Origin: an uncultured beta proteobacterium
GTDB lineage: Bacteria > Pseudomonadota > Gammaproteobacteria > Burkholderiales > Burkholderiaceae_C
Direction of reading: 5' to 3'
Assembly (NCBI GenBank): GCA_903928325.1
Contig: CAIYQF010000023.1
Coordinates: 1-6,396 of the forward strand
DNA length: 6,396 bases
The stretch's first letter is position 1; each line of letters opens with the position of its first letter. This document shows positions 5,299 through 6,396 of this stretch, piece after piece. Both the position numbers and the translations under genes were made by a program. The notes under the pieces are model-generated. The model saw only the letters and a list, made by a program, of their open reading frames with translations. It did not search any database and was not told where the DNA came from.

Positions 5299-6396
5299 AT
5301 GGAACAAGGTGAACCAACAGATGCCGGCATAGAACAACCCGCACTGCTGCGCGCAGTGGAATACGTGCGGATGTCCACCGAGCACCAGCAATATTCCACT
5401 GAAAACCAAGCCGACAAGATCCGGGAGTACGCCGCCCGGCGCGGCATCGAAATCGTGCGCACCTATGCCGACGCTGGCAAAAGCGGCCTGCGCATTGATG
5501 GCCGGGTGTCGCTACAGCAATTGATCAAGGACGTCGAAAGCGGCACGGCCGACTTTACGATCATCCTGGTTTATGACGTCAGCCGCTGGGGCCGGTTCCA
5601 GGACGCCGATGAGAGCGCCTATTAAGAATACCGCTGCCGCCGCGCCGGCATCCAAGTTGCCTACTGCGCCGAGCAGTTTGAAAGCGATGGCTCCCCGGTG
5701 TCGACCATCGTCAAAGGCGTCAAACGTGCCATGGCCGGCGAATACAGCCGTGAGTTGTCCGCCAAGGTGTTTGCCGGCCAGTGCCGGCTGATTGAGCTGG
5801 GCTTCCGTCAGGGTGGTCCTGCCGGTTATGGTTTGCGCCGCGTCCTCATTGACCAGACTGGCTCCATAAAGACAGAACTGAGCTGGGGCGAACACAAAAG
5901 CCTGCAGACCGACCGCGTCATTCTGATGCCGGGTCCAGACGACGAAGTTCGCACCGTCAATCTGATGTACCAGTGGTTCATCAATGACGGATTGGTCGAA
6001 ACCGAAATCGCCGGTCGGCTCAATGCCATGCAGGTGCGCACTGACCTGGACCGGGAGTGGACGCGCGGCACGGTGCACGAGGTACTGACCAACGAAAAGT
6101 ACATCGGCAACAACATCTACAACCGCCGGTCGTTCAAGCTCAAGAAGCTGCGCGTGGAAAACACGCCCGACATGTGGATCAAGAAAGACGGCGCCTTCGA
6201 GTCCATTGTGCCGCCGGATGTGTTCTATACCGCGCAGGGCATTGTGCGGGCCCGGGCGTACCGGTATTCCAACGAAGAGCTGATTGAGCGCCTGCGCAGT
6301 CTGTACCAAAACCGGGGCTTTCTGTCCGGCCTGATCATTGACGAGACGGACGGTATGCCGTCGACCTCGATCTATTCTCACCGGTTCGGCAGTCTG
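5299..6396 (+). pseudogene. Serine recombinase (resolvase/invertase N-terminal plus recombinase domain), broken by TAA at codon 109, runs off right edge
   Basis: Site-specific DNA recombinase of the large serine family. The catalytic domain shows YVRMSTEHQ with nucleophile Ser26 (codon 5374-5376), the NQADKIREYA helix, ADAGKSG (58-63) and the conserved DVSRWGR (93-99). After residue Y108 the codon at 5623-5625 is TAA. The same frame then continues open for 257 codons to the window edge, with CRRAGIQVAYCAEQFE, STIVKGVKRAMAGEYSREL, GFRQGGPAGYGLRR and the recombinase-domain signature WTRGTVHEVLTNEKYIGNN (from residue 254). Relatives are recalled to have AYYEY where this reads AY-stop-EY, so a single-base change from TAT or TAC explains the stop. 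As written it gives a 108-residue catalytic stub without its DNA-binding part; an in-frame ATG at 5731 could restart a fragment. ATG 5299 has only a weak ribosome binding site (GGGAC). Sequencing error or stop readthrough are alternatives. Confidence 0.9.

Noticed and set aside
5512..6381. 289-codon open frame on the minus strand
   Set aside because: It lies wholly opposite the recombinase, whose plus-strand translation matches known domain motifs. The minus product shows no recognisable motif.

Overview
The window looks like part of a high-GC betaproteobacterial chromosome, probably Burkholderiales and perhaps a Comamonadaceae relative (Rhodoferax/Polaromonas type). This rests on remembered similarity of HrpA, CysD and the CysN-CysC fusion, on high GC in the housekeeping genes (44 of 60 bases in 2461-2520), and on use of GTG and TTG starts. 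No database search was possible, so the placement is an inference.

Left part (1-3583). The minus strand carries the first ~327 codons of an HrpA-type DEAH RNA helicase that runs off the left edge. Diverging from it on the plus strand is a sulfate-activation unit. CysD (ATP sulfurylase small subunit) is joined by a 1-base TGATG overlap to a full-length CysNC fusion (GTPase subunit of ATP sulfurylase plus APS kinase). CysD lacks its first ~90-100 residues, including the ATP-binding PP-loop. The sequence just before it instead looks like the first ~28 codons of another gene, tentatively a DnaB-like replicative helicase, with its own Shine-Dalgarno and GTG start. A rearrangement (or an assembly chimera) seems to have replaced the front of cysD, so this copy is probably dead while cysNC is intact.

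Boundary (3584-3818). After cysNC comes a hairpin with U-tracts on both sides, stronger on the minus strand. Just beyond it is a ~35-base minus-strand sequence that resembles the 3' end of a betaproteobacterial tmRNA gene, with no tmRNA body behind it. That is what an integration scar or attachment site at ssrA would leave.

Right part (3819-6396), likely mobile or accessory DNA. GC falls to about 48% (29 of 60 bases in 4261-4320) across an unrecognised minus-strand gene that starts at TTG behind a perfect GGAGG. Diverging from it is a small protein with an N-terminal four-cysteine, zinc-ribbon-like motif and (D/H)P(D/E)Y repeats. This is followed by a serine recombinase whose frame is open to the window edge except for one TAA at codon 109, where relatives are recalled to have tyrosine. 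The small Cys protein and this type of recombinase are remembered as recurring neighbours in proteobacterial genomes. The pair is the best candidate here for a poorly described mobile module, although this recombinase copy appears inactivated.

No rRNA, complete tRNA, CRISPR array or complete insertion sequence was found.
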